Below, in pieces: positions 26,465 through 36,895 of a DNA stretch of 64,000 nucleotides. Numbering within the stretch: the first letter of the stretch is position 1; each line of letters starts with the position of its first letter. Origin of the DNA: Mycolicibacterium sp. TY81 (GTDB taxonomy: Bacteria > Actinomycetota > Actinomycetes > Mycobacteriales > Mycobacteriaceae); assembly GCF_018326285.1 (NCBI RefSeq), contig NZ_AP023362.1, positions 744,001 to 808,000 of the forward strand. The letters run 5' to 3'. Both the position numbers and the translations under genes were made by a program. The notes under the pieces are model-generated. The model saw only the letters and a program-made list of their open reading frames with translations. It did not search any database and was not told the origin of the DNA.

Positions 26465-29400
26465 ATGACGATCAACGAGCACCGCAATGTGACCAGTGGC
26501 AACACCGAGGCGGTGGCGGCGAGCGCGCATGCTCTCGTAGACCTGCTCAATGCCGGCGAACCCTATGCCGTCGCGTTCGGTGGCCAGGGTGCGTCCTGGC
26601 TGGAGAACCTCGAGGAGCTCGTCAGCTCGGCCGGCATCGAATCCGAGCTCAGTGAGATCGTCGGCGAAGCGGCCCTGTTGCTCGAGCCCGTCGCGCGCGA
26701 GCTCGTCGTCGTGCGGCCCATCGGCTTCGAGCCCATGCAGTGGGTGCGCGCCCTCGCCGCCGACGAGCCGCTGCCCTCGGCCAAGCAGCTGACCACCGCC
26801 GCCATCTCCGGCCCCGGCATCCTGCTGGCCCAGATGGCCGCCATCCGCGCCGTGCAGCGTCAGGGCCTGGACCTCGCGGGCACCCCGCCGGTCGCGGTCG
26901 CCGGACACTCGCAGGGCATCATCGCCGCCGAGGCGCTCAAGGCCAACGGCACCCGCGACGCCGAACTCCTCGCCCTGCTCCAGCTCATCGGCGCCGCCGG
27001 CTCGCTCGTGTCGCGCCGCCGCGGCATGGTCGGCCGCGGCGACAAGTCGCCGATGGTGTCGGTCACCAACGTCGACCCCGAGCGCATCGCCGAACTGCTC
27101 GAAGACTTCTCCAAGGACGTCCGCACCGTCCTGCCGCCGGTGCTGTCGATCCGCAACGGCCGTCGCAGCGTCGTCATCACCGGAACCCCGGAGCAGCTGG
27201 CCCGCTTCGAGCTGTACTGCAGCAAGATCACCGAGAAGGACGAGGCCGAGCGCAAGAACAAGCTGCGCGGCGGCGCCGTCTTCAGCCCGGTTTTCCAGGG
27301 CGTGCAGGTCGAGGTCGGCTTCCACACCCCGCGCCTGGCCGACGGCATCGAGGTCGTCGACCGCTGGGCCGCCAAGTGCGGTATCGACACCGAGCTGGCC
27401 CACGCGATGACCGAGGCCATCTTCGTCAAGCCCATCGACTGGGTCGCCGAAGTCGAGCGCATGCACGACGCCGGTGCCCGCTGGATCATCGACCTCGGCC
27501 CGAGCGACACCGTCACCCGCCTGACCTCGCCGATCATCCGCGGCCTCGGCATCGGCATCGTGCCCGCCGCGACCCGCGCCGGCCAGCGTTCGCTGTTCAC
27601 CGTCGGCGCCGCCCCGGTCGTGCAGCCCGCGTGGTCGAGCTTCGCGCCGACCGCCGTCGAGCTGCCCAACGGTGACGTCAAGCTGTCGACCAAGTTCACC
27701 CGCCTGACCGGCCGTTCGCCGATCCTGCTGGCCGGTATGACCCCGACGACCGTCGACGCCAAGATCGTCGCCGCGGCCGCCAACGCCGGCCACTGGGCCG
27801 AGCTGGCCGGTGGCGGTCAGGTCACCGAAGAGATCTTCGAGAACCGCGTCGCCGAGCTGACCCAGCTCCTCGAGCCGGGCCGTGCCATCCAGTTCAACTC
27901 GCTGTTCCTGGACCCGTACCTGTGGAAGCTGCAGCTGGGCGGCAAGCGCATCGTGCAGAAGGCGCGCCAGTCGGGCGCCCCGATCGACGGCGTCATCGTC
28001 ACCGCCGGCATCCCCGAGCTCGACGAGGCCGTCGCGCTGATCGATGAGCTGCACGAGATCGGCATCACCAACGTGGTGTTCAAGCCGGGCACCGTGGACC
28101 AGATCAAGTCGGTCATCAAGATCGCCGAAGAGGTCCCGGACAAGGAGATCATCGTCCACGTCGAGGGCGGCCGCGCCGGTGGCCACCACTCGTGGGAGGA
28201 CCTCGACGACCTGCTCGTCAGCACCTACTCGGACCTGCGCAAGCAGGCCAACCTGACCATCTGCGTCGGTGGTGGCATCGGCACGCCCGAGCGCGCCGCC
28301 GAGTACCTGTCCGGCCGCTGGGCCGAGACCTACGGCTTCCCGCTGATGCCGGTCGACGGCATCCTGGTCGGCACCGCCGCCATGGCCACCCTCGAGGCCA
28401 CCACCTCGCCTCAGGTCAAGCAGCTCCTGGTCGACACCAAGGGCACCGATCAGTGGGTCGGCGCCGGTAAGGCCCAGGGCGGCATGGCTTCCGGCCGCAG
28501 CCAGCTGGGTGCGGACATCCACGAGATCGACAACACCGCGTCGCGGTGCGGCCGCCTGCTCGACGAGGTCGCCGGTGACGCCGACGCCGTCGCCGAGCGC
28601 CGCGACGAGATCATCGCCGCCATGGCCAACACCGCCAAGCCGTACTTCGGTGACGTCGCGGACATGACCTACCAGCAGTGGCTGCAGCGCTACGTCGAGC
28701 TCGCGATCGGCGACGGCAGCAGCACCGCCGACACCAAGCGCGACCACTCGCCGTGGCTCGACATCACCTGGCGCGACCGCTTCGAGGAGATGCTGCAGCG
28801 CGCCGAGGCCCGCCTGAACCCGGCCGACGCCGGTCGCATCGAGACGCTGTTCCCGGCCACCGCGGAAGGTGAAGCGCTGCTGGAGGATCCGCAGCGCGCC
28901 ATCGCCGAGCTGCTGGCCCGGTACCCCGAGGCCGAGACCCTGCGCCTGCACCCGGCGGACGTCCCGTTCTTCATCACGCTGTGCAAGACGCTGGGCAAGC
29001 CCGTCAACTTCGTGCCGGTCATCGACAAGGACGTGCGCCGCTGGTGGCGCAGCGACTCGCTGTGGCAGGCCCACGACGCCCGCTACGACGCCGACCAGGT
29101 CTGCATCATCCCCGGCACCGCAGCCGTCGCCGGCATCACGCGCGTCGACGAGCCCGTCGGTGAGCTGCTGGACCGCTTCGAGCAGGCCGCCATCGACGAG
29201 GTGCTGGCAGCCGGTGTCAAGCCCGTTCCGGTCGTGTCGCGTCGCCAGGCCCGTGCCGACGTCACCGGCCCGCTGGCCGTCGTCCTCGACTCGCCCGACG
29301 TGCTGTGGGCCGGCCGCACCGCCATCAACCCGGTGCACCGCATCGGCGCGCCCAGCGAGTGGCAGGTCAACGAAAACCGTTCGGCGACACACCCTTCCAC

Positions 29401-32400
29401 CGGCTCCCGGCTGGAGCTCGACGGTGACGGCGTCGTCCTGAACGTGCCGCTGTCGGACATCTGGATCGCGATCCGCTTCACGCTGCCGGCCGCCACCGTC
29501 AACGGCGGCATGCCCGTCGTCACCACCGAGGACGCCTCGGCCGCCATGCGCGCCGTGCTCGCCATCGCCGCGGGTGCCGACGGCGTCGACGCGCTGCCGA
29601 CCGTCACCGACAACGTCGCCACCGTCACCGCCGACTGGGACCCCGAAGAGGTCGCCGACCACACCGGCGTCACCGCCACCTTCGGCGCCCCGCTGGCGCC
29701 GGGCCTGACCCTGGTGCCCGACGCCCTCGTCGGCCGCTGCTGGCCGGCCGTGTTCTCGGTCATCGGCGCGGCCGTCACCGCCGACGGCATCCCGGTCGTC
29801 GAAGGTCTGCTGAGCCTGGTCCACCTGGACCACGCCGCGCACCTGCTGGCCCCGATGCCGGCTGAGAAGGCCGAATTGACCGTCACCGCAACGGCTTCCG
29901 CCGCGGTCGACACCGAGGTCGGCCGCGTGGTCCCGGTCTCGGTCAGCATCACCGACGCCGAGGGCACCGAGCTGGCGCGCCTCGAAGAGCGCTTCGCGAT
30001 CCGTGGCCGCAGCGGTGCCGCCGAGCTGACCGACCCGGTCCGCGCCGGCGGTGCCATCACCGACAACGCCACCGAGACGCCGCGCCGCCGTCGCCGCGAC
30101 GTCACCGTCACCGCGCCGGTCGACATGAGCGCCTTCGCCGTGGTGTCGGGTGACCACAACCCGATCCACACCGACCGCGCCGCCGCACTGCTGGCCGGCC
30201 TGAAATCGCCCATCGTGCACGGCATGTGGCTGTCCGCCGCCGCCCAGCACGTGGTCACCGCCACCGACGGCCGCGCCACCCCGCCGGCCCGCCTGGTCGG
30301 CTGGACCTCGCGCTTCCTGGGCATGGTGCTGCCGGGCGACGAGATCGAGTTCCGCGTCGACCGCGTCGGCATCGACCGCGGCGCCGAGATCATCGAGGTC
30401 ACCGCGAAGGTCGGCGGCGAACTGGTGATGGCCGCGTCGGCTCAGCTGGCCGCGCCCAAGACCGTCTACGCCTTCCCGGGCCAGGGCATCCAGCACAAGG
30501 GCATGGGCATGGAGGTCCGCGCCCGCTCCAAGGCCGCCCGCAAGATCTGGGACTCCGCGGACAAGTTCACCCGCGAAACCCTGGGCTTCTCGGTGCTGCA
30601 CGTGGTCCGGGACAACCCGACCAGCATCATCGCCAGCGGCGTGCACTACCACCACCCGGACGGCGTGCTGTTCCTGACGCAGTTCACCCAGGTGGCCATG
30701 GCCACCGTCGCGGCCGCCCAGGTGGCCGAGATGCGCGAGCAGGGTGCGTTCGTCGAGGGCGCCATCGCCTGCGGCCACTCCGTCGGTGAGTACACGGCGC
30801 TGGCGTGCGTGTCCGGCGTGTACGAGCTCGAGGCGCTGCTCGAGGTCGTGTTCCACCGCGGCAGCAAGATGCACGACATCGTCCCGCGTGACGCCAAGGG
30901 CCGCTCGGACTACCGCCTGGCCGCCATCCGGCCGTCGCAGATCGACCTCGACGACAACGACGTCACCGACTTCGTCGCGGGTATCGCCGAGGAGACCGGT
31001 GAGTTCCTGCAGATCGTGAACTTCAACCTGCGTGGTTCGCAGTACGCGATCGCCGGTACCGTCCGCGGCCTCGAGGCCCTGGAGGCCGAGATCGAGCGTC
31101 GTCGCGAAATCACCGGTGGCAAGCGCTCGTTCATCCTTGTCCCCGGTATCGACGTGCCGTTCCACTCCGAGGTGCTGCGGGTCGGCGTCGCCGACTTCCG
31201 CCGCGCGCTGGACCGCGTCATGCCGCACGGGCAGGACCCCGAGCTGCTGGTCGGCAAGTACATCCCGAACCTGGTGCCGCGGCCCTTCACCCTGGACAAG
31301 GACTTCATCCAGGAGATCCGCGACCTGGTGCCGGCCGAGCCGCTCGACGAGATCCTCGCCGACTACGACACGTGGCGTAACGAGAAGCCGTCGGAGCTGA
31401 TGCGCAAGACCGTCATCGAGCTGCTGGCCTGGCAGTTCGCCAGCCCGGTCCGCTGGATCGAGACGCAGGACCTGCTGTTCATCGAGGAAGCCGCCGGCGG
31501 CCTCGGTGTCGAGCGGTTCGTCGAGGTCGGTGTGAAGACCATGCCGACGGTTGCCGGCCTGGCCACCAACACGCTGAAGCTCCCGGAGTACTCGCACAAC
31601 ACCACCGAGGTGCTCAACGTCGAGCGCGACGCCGCGGTGCTGTTCGCGACCGACACCGACCCGGAGCCCGAGGACGATGCCCCCGCCGCGCCCGCAGCTG
31701 AGGCAGCCCCGGCGGAAGCCGTTGCCGCAGCACCGGTTCCGGCCGCCGCCCCCGCGGCGCCCGCCGGTGGCCCGCGTCCGGACGACATCACCTACGACGC
31801 CGCCGACGCCACCATGGCGCTCATCGCGCTGTCGGCGAAGATGCGCATCGACCAGATCGAGCCGCTGGACTCCATCGAGTCGATCACCGACGGTGCCTCG
31901 TCGCGACGCAACCAGCTGCTCGTCGACCTGGGTTCGGAGCTGAACCTCGGCGCCATCGACGGTGCCGCGGAAGCCGACCTGGCCGGCCTGAAGGGACAGG
32001 TCACCAAGCTGGCCCGTACCTACAAGCCGTTCGGTCCCGTTCTCTCCGACGCGATCAACGACCAGCTGCGCACGGTGCTCGGCCCCTCGGGCAAGCGTCC
32101 GGCGTACATCGCCGAGCGTGTCAGCAAGGCCTGGGAACTGGGCCCCGGCTGGGCCAAGCACGTCACCGCCGAGGTCGCGCTGGGCACCCGTGAGGGCAGC
32201 AGCGTCCGTGGCGGCGAGATGGGCGGCCTGCACTCCGGTGCACTGGCCGACGCCGGCGCCGTCGACAAGGTCATCGACGCGGCCGTCGCCGCCGTGGCCG
32301 CCCGTAAGGGCATCGCCGTGTCACTGCCGTCCGCCGGCGGTGCCGGTGGCGGTGTGGTCGACTCGGCCGCGCTCAACGAGTTCGCCGAGAAGGTCACCGG

Positions 32401-35400
32401 CCCCAACGGTGTGCTGGCCGGCGCCGCCCGGTTGATCCTGGGTGAGCTGGGTCTGCAGACGCCGGTGTCCGCGCCGGACGCCACCGACTCCGAGCTGATC
32501 GACCTCGTGACCGCCGAATTGGGTTCGGACTGGCCGCGTTTGGTGGCTCCGTCGTTCGACGCCCGCAAGGCCGTGCTGTTCGACGACCGCTGGGCCAGCG
32601 CCCGTGAGGACCTGGCACGCATCTGGCTGCTCGAAGAGGACGACGTCAACCGCGACTGGGCCAAGCTCTCCGAGAGCTTCGAAGGTGCCGGACACGTGGT
32701 GGCCACGCAGGCCAGCTGGTGGCAGGGCAAGGCGCTCGCCGCCGGCCGCACCCTCCACGCCGCGCTGTACGGCCGCGCGGCCGCCGGTGCGGAGAACCCG
32801 GAGAAGGGCCGCTACGCCAACGAGGTCGCGGTCGTCACCGGTGCCTCCAAGGGCTCGATCGCGTCGTCCGTGGTGGGCCAGCTGCTCGCCGGTGGCGCGT
32901 CGGTCATCGCGACCACGTCCAAGCTGGACGACGACCGGTTGGCGTTCTACCGGACGCTGTACCGCGACAACGCCCGCTTCGGTGCCCAGCTGTGGGTCGT
33001 GCCGGCAAACATGGCCTCCTACAGCGACATTGACGCGCTGGTCGAGTGGGTCGGCAACGAGCAGGTCGAGAACCTCGGCCCCAAGGCCATCCACCTCAAG
33101 GACGCGCAGACCCCGACGCTGCTGTTCCCGTTCGCCGCACCGCGCGTCGCCGGGGACCTGTCGGAGGCCGGCTCCCGTGCCGAGATGGAGATGAAGGTCC
33201 TGCTGTGGGCCGTGCAGCGGCTCATCGGTGGGCTCTCGCACATCGGCTCCGAGCGTGACATCGCGTCGCGTCTGCACGTGGTGCTGCCCGGTTCCCCGAA
33301 CCGCGGCATGTTCGGCGGCGACGGCGCCTACGGCGAGTCGAAGGCTGCGCTCGACGCGGTCGTCGCCCGCTGGAAGGCGGAAACCTCGTGGTCGCAACGA
33401 GTTTCGCTGGCGCACGCGCTGATCGGCTGGACCAAGGGCACCGGCCTGATGGGCCACAACGACGCCATCGTGGGTGCCGTCGAGGAAGCCGGTGTCATCA
33501 CGTACACCACCGACGAGATGGCCGCCATGCTGCTGAACCTGTGCAGCATCGACGCCAAGGTCTCGGCCGCCCGTGAGCCCATCCAGGTCGACCTGACCGG
33601 TGGCCTCGGCGACATCGAGCTCGACATGGCCGAGCTGGCCGCCAAGGCCCGCGAGGAGATGGTGGCCGAAGCTGCTGTCGACGAGGAGGACCTCGAAGGC
33701 ACCATCTCGGCACTGCCGTCGCCGCCGCGGGGCTACCAGGCCGCGCCGGCTCCGGAGTGGGCCGACCTGGACATCGACCCGGCCGACATGGTCGTGCTGG
33801 TGTCCGGCGCCGAACTCGGCCCGTACGGCTCGTCGCGCACCCGCTTCGAGATGGAGGTCTCCGGCGAGCTGTCGGCCGCGGGCGTCCTGGAACTGGCCTG
33901 GACCACCGGTCTGGTCAAGTGGGAAGACGACCCGAAGCCGGGCTGGTACGACACCAACACCGGTGAGCTGGTCGACGAGTCCGAGCTGGTCGAGCGCTAC
34001 CACGACATCGTGCTGGAGCGCGTCGGCATCCGCGAGTGGGTGGACGACGGCGCGATCGACCCCGATCACGCTGCGCCGCTGCTGGTTTCGGTGTTCCTCG
34101 ACAAGGACTTCTCCTTCGTCGTATCCGCCGAGGCCGACGCCCGGGCGTTCCACCAGTTCGATCCGGAGCACACCGTCATCGCGCCGGTGCCGGACAGCAG
34201 CGACTGGCAGGTCACCCGCAAGGCCGGTACCGAGATCCGCGTGCCGCGCAAGGTCAAGCTGTCGCGGACCGTCGGCGCCCAGGTGCCGACCGGCTTCGAC
34301 CCGCAGGTCTACGGCGTCACGCCGGACATGGCCAGCTCGATCGACCGCCTGGCGCTGTGGAACCTGGTCACCACCGTGGACGCGTTCCTGTCGGCCGGCT
34401 TCACGCCGGAAGAGCTGATGCGCTGGGTGCACCCGAGCCTCGTGGCCTCCACGCAGGGCACCGGTATGGGCGGTATGACCTCGATGCAGACCATGTACCA
34501 CGGCAACCTGCTGGGCCGGAACAAGCCGAACGACATCCTGCAGGAAGTCCTGCCGAACGTCTTCGCCGGTCACGTCGTGCAGTCGTACATCGGTAGCTAC
34601 GGCGCGATGATCCACCCGGTCGGCGCGTGCGCCACCGCGGCGGTGTCCGTCGAAGAGGGTGTCGACAAGATCCGTTTGGGCAAGGCCGAATTCGTGGTCG
34701 CCGGCGGTTACGACGACCTGACGCTGGAAGCCATCATCGGCTTCGGTGACATGTCGGCCACCGCCGAGACCGCGATGATGCGGGCCCGCGGCATCAGCGA
34801 CTCGAAGTTCTCGCGCGCCAACGACCGTCGTCGTCTCGGCTTCGTCGAAGGCCAGGGCGGTGGCACCGTCCTGCTGGCCCGTGGTGACCTCGCGGTGAAG
34901 ATGGGCCTGCCCATCCAGGCCGTCGTCGCCTACGTGTCGTCGTTCGGTGACGGTGTGCACACCTCGATCCCGGCTCCGGGTCTGGGTGCGCTGGGTGCCG
35001 GCCGCGGTGGACGTCAGTCGCAGCTGGTGCGCGACCTGGCCAAGCTGGGCGTCACCCCGGACGACATCGCGGTGATCTCCAAGCACGACACCTCGACGCT
35101 GGCCAACGACCCCAACGAGACCGAACTGCACGAGCGGCTCGCCGCCTCGATGGGCCGGTCCCCGGGCAACCCGCTGTTCATCGTCAGCCAGAAGAGCCTG
35201 ACCGGACACAGCAAGGGTGGCGCCGCGGCGTTCCAGATGCTGGGTCTGTGCCAGATTCTGCGCGACGGCGTCATCCCGCCGAACCGCAGCCTGGACTGCG
35301 TCGACGACGAGCTGTCCAACGCACAGCACTTCGTGTGGGTCCGCGAGACGCTGAAGTTCGGCGACCGCCTGCCGATCAAGGCCGGTCTGGTGACCAGCCT

Positions 35401-35683
35401 CGGCTTCGGTCACGTGTCGGGCCTCATCGCCCTGGTGCACCCGCAGGCGCTGGTGGCGGCTCTCGATCCGGCCGAGCGCGAGGACTACCTCCGCCGTGCC
35501 GGTGAGCGGGTTCTGGCCGGTCAGCACCGGTTGGCGTCGGCAATCGCCGGTGGGCGCCCGCTGTACGAGAAGCCGGCCGACCGTCGCTTCAACCACGATG
35601 CGCCGGAGAAGCGTCAGGAAGCCGACATGCTGCTCGACGCCGATGCGCGCCTGGGCGAGGACGGGTGGTACGCCCGCTCGTGA
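26465..35683 (+). CDS. fas: Type I fatty acid synthase
   Basis: A 3072-aa single polypeptide with all catalytic domains of mycobacterial FAS-I in order. Acetyltransferase: Ser149 in AGHSQG. Enoyl reductase, about 400-1000: AELAGGGQVTEE and VEGGRAGGHHSWED. MaoC-like dehydratase near 1220: SGDHNPIHTDR. Malonyl/palmitoyl transferase: YAFPGQGIQHKGMGM, Ser1439 in CGHSVGE. ACP, phosphopantetheine Ser about 1812 in TDGASSRRNQ. Ketoreductase: VVTGASKGSIASS near 2123, Tyr2289 in YGESK. Ketosynthase: Cys2722 in GACATAAV, His in SKHDTST and TGHSKGG. It makes the C16-C26 acyl-CoAs that feed phospholipids and mycolic acids. An Ala/Pro linker precedes the ACP. The RBS GAGAGGG precedes the ATG. Confidence 0.98.
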   Translation: MTINEHRNVTSGNTEAVAASAHALVDLLNAGEPYAVAFGGQGASWLENLEELVSSAGIESELSEIVGEAALLLEPVARELVVVRPIGFEPMQWVRALAADEPLPSAKQLTTAAISGPGILLAQMAAIRAVQRQGLDLAGTPPVAVAGHSQGIIAAEALKANGTRDAELLALLQLIGAAGSLVSRRRGMVGRGDKSPMVSVTNVDPERIAELLEDFSKDVRTVLPPVLSIRNGRRSVVITGTPEQLARFELYCSKITEKDEAERKNKLRGGAVFSPVFQGVQVEVGFHTPRLADGIEVVDRWAAKCGIDTELAHAMTEAIFVKPIDWVAEVERMHDAGARWIIDLGPSDTVTRLTSPIIRGLGIGIVPAATRAGQRSLFTVGAAPVVQPAWSSFAPTAVELPNGDVKLSTKFTRLTGRSPILLAGMTPTTVDAKIVAAAANAGHWAELAGGGQVTEEIFENRVAELTQLLEPGRAIQFNSLFLDPYLWKLQLGGKRIVQKARQSGAPIDGVIVTAGIPELDEAVALIDELHEIGITNVVFKPGTVDQIKSVIKIAEEVPDKEIIVHVEGGRAGGHHSWEDLDDLLVSTYSDLRKQANLTICVGGGIGTPERAAEYLSGRWAETYGFPLMPVDGILVGTAAMATLEATTSPQVKQLLVDTKGTDQWVGAGKAQGGMASGRSQLGADIHEIDNTASRCGRLLDEVAGDADAVAERRDEIIAAMANTAKPYFGDVADMTYQQWLQRYVELAIGDGSSTADTKRDHSPWLDITWRDRFEEMLQRAEARLNPADAGRIETLFPATAEGEALLEDPQRAIAELLARYPEAETLRLHPADVPFFITLCKTLGKPVNFVPVIDKDVRRWWRSDSLWQAHDARYDADQVCIIPGTAAVAGITRVDEPVGELLDRFEQAAIDEVLAAGVKPVPVVSRRQARADVTGPLAVVLDSPDVLWAGRTAINPVHRIGAPSEWQVNENRSATHPSTGSRLELDGDGVVLNVPLSDIWIAIRFTLPAATVNGGMPVVTTEDASAAMRAVLAIAAGADGVDALPTVTDNVATVTADWDPEEVADHTGVTATFGAPLAPGLTLVPDALVGRCWPAVFSVIGAAVTADGIPVVEGLLSLVHLDHAAHLLAPMPAEKAELTVTATASAAVDTEVGRVVPVSVSITDAEGTELARLEERFAIRGRSGAAELTDPVRAGGAITDNATETPRRRRRDVTVTAPVDMSAFAVVSGDHNPIHTDRAAALLAGLKSPIVHGMWLSAAAQHVVTATDGRATPPARLVGWTSRFLGMVLPGDEIEFRVDRVGIDRGAEIIEVTAKVGGELVMAASAQLAAPKTVYAFPGQGIQHKGMGMEVRARSKAARKIWDSADKFTRETLGFSVLHVVRDNPTSIIASGVHYHHPDGVLFLTQFTQVAMATVAAAQVAEMREQGAFVEGAIACGHSVGEYTALACVSGVYELEALLEVVFHRGSKMHDIVPRDAKGRSDYRLAAIRPSQIDLDDNDVTDFVAGIAEETGEFLQIVNFNLRGSQYAIAGTVRGLEALEAEIERRREITGGKRSFILVPGIDVPFHSEVLRVGVADFRRALDRVMPHGQDPELLVGKYIPNLVPRPFTLDKDFIQEIRDLVPAEPLDEILADYDTWRNEKPSELMRKTVIELLAWQFASPVRWIETQDLLFIEEAAGGLGVERFVEVGVKTMPTVAGLATNTLKLPEYSHNTTEVLNVERDAAVLFATDTDPEPEDDAPAAPAAEAAPAEAVAAAPVPAAAPAAPAGGPRPDDITYDAADATMALIALSAKMRIDQIEPLDSIESITDGASSRRNQLLVDLGSELNLGAIDGAAEADLAGLKGQVTKLARTYKPFGPVLSDAINDQLRTVLGPSGKRPAYIAERVSKAWELGPGWAKHVTAEVALGTREGSSVRGGEMGGLHSGALADAGAVDKVIDAAVAAVAARKGIAVSLPSAGGAGGGVVDSAALNEFAEKVTGPNGVLAGAARLILGELGLQTPVSAPDATDSELIDLVTAELGSDWPRLVAPSFDARKAVLFDDRWASAREDLARIWLLEEDDVNRDWAKLSESFEGAGHVVATQASWWQGKALAAGRTLHAALYGRAAAGAENPEKGRYANEVAVVTGASKGSIASSVVGQLLAGGASVIATTSKLDDDRLAFYRTLYRDNARFGAQLWVVPANMASYSDIDALVEWVGNEQVENLGPKAIHLKDAQTPTLLFPFAAPRVAGDLSEAGSRAEMEMKVLLWAVQRLIGGLSHIGSERDIASRLHVVLPGSPNRGMFGGDGAYGESKAALDAVVARWKAETSWSQRVSLAHALIGWTKGTGLMGHNDAIVGAVEEAGVITYTTDEMAAMLLNLCSIDAKVSAAREPIQVDLTGGLGDIELDMAELAAKAREEMVAEAAVDEEDLEGTISALPSPPRGYQAAPAPEWADLDIDPADMVVLVSGAELGPYGSSRTRFEMEVSGELSAAGVLELAWTTGLVKWEDDPKPGWYDTNTGELVDESELVERYHDIVLERVGIREWVDDGAIDPDHAAPLLVSVFLDKDFSFVVSAEADARAFHQFDPEHTVIAPVPDSSDWQVTRKAGTEIRVPRKVKLSRTVGAQVPTGFDPQVYGVTPDMASSIDRLALWNLVTTVDAFLSAGFTPEELMRWVHPSLVASTQGTGMGGMTSMQTMYHGNLLGRNKPNDILQEVLPNVFAGHVVQSYIGSYGAMIHPVGACATAAVSVEEGVDKIRLGKAEFVVAGGYDDLTLEAIIGFGDMSATAETAMMRARGISDSKFSRANDRRRLGFVEGQGGGTVLLARGDLAVKMGLPIQAVVAYVSSFGDGVHTSIPAPGLGALGAGRGGRQSQLVRDLAKLGVTPDDIAVISKHDTSTLANDPNETELHERLAASMGRSPGNPLFIVSQKSLTGHSKGGAAAFQMLGLCQILRDGVIPPNRSLDCVDDELSNAQHFVWVRETLKFGDRLPIKAGLVTSLGFGHVSGLIALVHPQALVAALDPAEREDYLRRAGERVLAGQHRLASAIAGGRPLYEKPADRRFNHDAPEKRQEADMLLDADARLGEDGWYARS

Positions 35684-35726
35684 GGCCTTCTGAGGTATCG
35701 GGATTGGGTCCGCTAGGTTGTTGCCC

Positions 35727-36119
35727 ATGAGCATCCTGGGTGTGGGCATCGACCTGGTCTCGATTCCGGATTTCGCCGAGCAGGTCGACCAGCCGGGCAC
35801 CGTCTTCGCGGAGACGTTCACCCCAGGGGAGCGCCGTGACGCCGCCGACAAGAGTTCGTCGGCGGCACGGCACCTGGCGGCCCGCTGGGCGGCCAAGGAG
35901 GCCGTGATCAAGGCGTGGTCGGGCTCGCGGTTCTCGAAGCGTCCGGTGCTGCCCGAGGGCATCCACCGCGACATCGAGGTCGTCACCGACATGTGGGGCC
36001 GGCCCAAGGTGCGGCTGTCCGGCGAGATCGCCGAGCACCTCAAGGGCGTGGCCATCCACGTGTCGCTGACCCACGAAGGCGACACCGCGGCCGCGGTCGC
36101 GGTCCTCGAGCAGGACTAG
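35727..36119 (+). CDS. acpS: Holo-[acyl-carrier-protein] synthase
   Basis: A 130-aa protein of the AcpS-type phosphopantetheinyl transferases. The Mg/CoA-binding motif GVGIDLVSIPDF is at the N-terminus and the second motif RWAAKEAVIKAWSG is in mid-sequence (WxxKEA). The C-terminal segment HVSLTHEGDTAAAVAVLE completes the fold. It transfers phosphopantetheine from CoA to the ACP serine of the adjacent FAS-I (and FAS-II ACP). ATG 35727 was chosen because the motif begins directly after it; a TTG three codons earlier is possible. The gap to fas is 43 bp, as in the conserved fas-acpS unit. Confidence 0.96.
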   Translation: MSILGVGIDLVSIPDFAEQVDQPGTVFAETFTPGERRDAADKSSSAARHLAARWAAKEAVIKAWSGSRFSKRPVLPEGIHRDIEVVTDMWGRPKVRLSGEIAEHLKGVAIHVSLTHEGDTAAAVAVLEQD

Positions 36120-36135
36120 TTTTTCTTCTGCTTGC

Positions 36136-36173
36136 GTGAATACCCCAAAATCAGCTGATTTTGGGGTATTCAC
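36136..36173. terminator. Perfect 38-bp palindrome at convergent gene ends
   Basis: GTGAATACCCCAAAATCAG (36136-36154) is followed with no loop by its exact complement (36155-36173). It lies between the convergent acpS and LysE-type genes. No T-run follows on either side. The most likely role is a bidirectional terminator. Confidence 0.7.
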
Positions 36174-36208
36174 ATTTCCAGAGCCGGAGGCGACAGCCGG
36201 TTTGCCGT

Positions 36209-36847
36209 TCAGTCTTTGCGGCCGGTGACAGCAAGGCTGACACCCAGGCCGACCATGGCCAGCCCGCCGGCGCCCCCGATGGCGGCGAAGCGGCGCGGGG
36301 ACTGCGCGAACCAGTCGCGGGCCAGGCCGGCGGCCAGCGCCCAGATGCTGTCGGAGATCACCGCGATGGACAGGAACACGACGCCCAACACGAGCATCTG
36401 GGCCGTCACACGTCCGGCCGCAGGATCCACCACCTGCGGCAGCGCCGCGACAAAGAACACGATGGTCTTGGGATTGGTCATCCCGACGACGAAACCGTCG
36501 GCCAGGACCCGGCTCGGCCGCTTGGCGGACGCACCGCCGGTGAGCACCTCGCCGAGGCCATGTCGATGCCGGATGGCTTGGACGCCAAGGTAGATCAGGT
36601 AGGCCGCGCCGACGAACTTGATGACGCTGAACGCGAGCGACGAGGCCAGGATGAGGGCACCGGCACCCAGGGCCACCGCAAGGATCTGGACGTAGGCGCC
36701 CATCGCGTTACCCGCCACGGTCAACAACGCCTGGCGACGGCCGACGGTCAGCGCCCGGCCGACGGTGAACAGAACACTCGGCCCGGGGATCACGATGACC
36801 AGCAGCGAGATCAACCCGAACGCCAGCAGATGTCCCATCGACGGCAT
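36209..36847 (-). CDS. LysE/RhtB family exporter
   Basis: A 212-aa membrane protein with about six helices. The family motif is seen in FGLISLLVIVIPGPSVLFTVGRAL (PGPxxL) near the N-terminus, with GAAYLIYLGVQAIRHR and FVVGMTNPKTIVFFVAALPQ. The family exports amino acids or derivatives. MPSMGHLL at 36847 was chosen as the start; the much longer open frame upstream runs antisense into the peptidase and is a shadow. The gene separates acpS from the Rv2522c homologue, unlike the order I recall for M. tuberculosis, and diverges from the peptidase with 48 bp between starts. Confidence 0.9.
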   Translation of the reverse strand: MPSMGHLLAFGLISLLVIVIPGPSVLFTVGRALTVGRRQALLTVAGNAMGAYVQILAVALGAGALILASSLAFSVIKFVGAAYLIYLGVQAIRHRHGLGEVLTGGASAKRPSRVLADGFVVGMTNPKTIVFFVAALPQVVDPAAGRVTAQMLVLGVVFLSIAVISDSIWALAAGLARDWFAQSPRRFAAIGGAGGLAMVGLGVSLAVTGRKD

Positions 36848-36895
36848 GCGGTGACGATACGCCGGGCAGACGGCCGGCGCACTACGCTCGATGGC

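Noticed and set aside
26151..26468. 105-codon frame whose stop overlaps the fas ATG
   Set aside because: TTG start without RBS, lies across regulatory palindromes and has no recognisable fold; the ATGA overlap is probably chance.
26243..32233. 1996-codon open frame antisense to fas
   Set aside because: High-GC codon bias leaves the antisense frame open; its sequence is low-complexity Gly/Asp/Arg/Val and every FAS-I motif is on the plus strand.
32321..36085. 1254-codon open frame antisense to fas and acpS
   Set aside because: Same shadow effect; composition is His/Arg/Gly-rich without domains.
36136..36173. 38-bp palindrome as a phage attachment site or IS end
   Set aside because: No integrase, no second copy in the window and position between two gene ends fit a terminator better.
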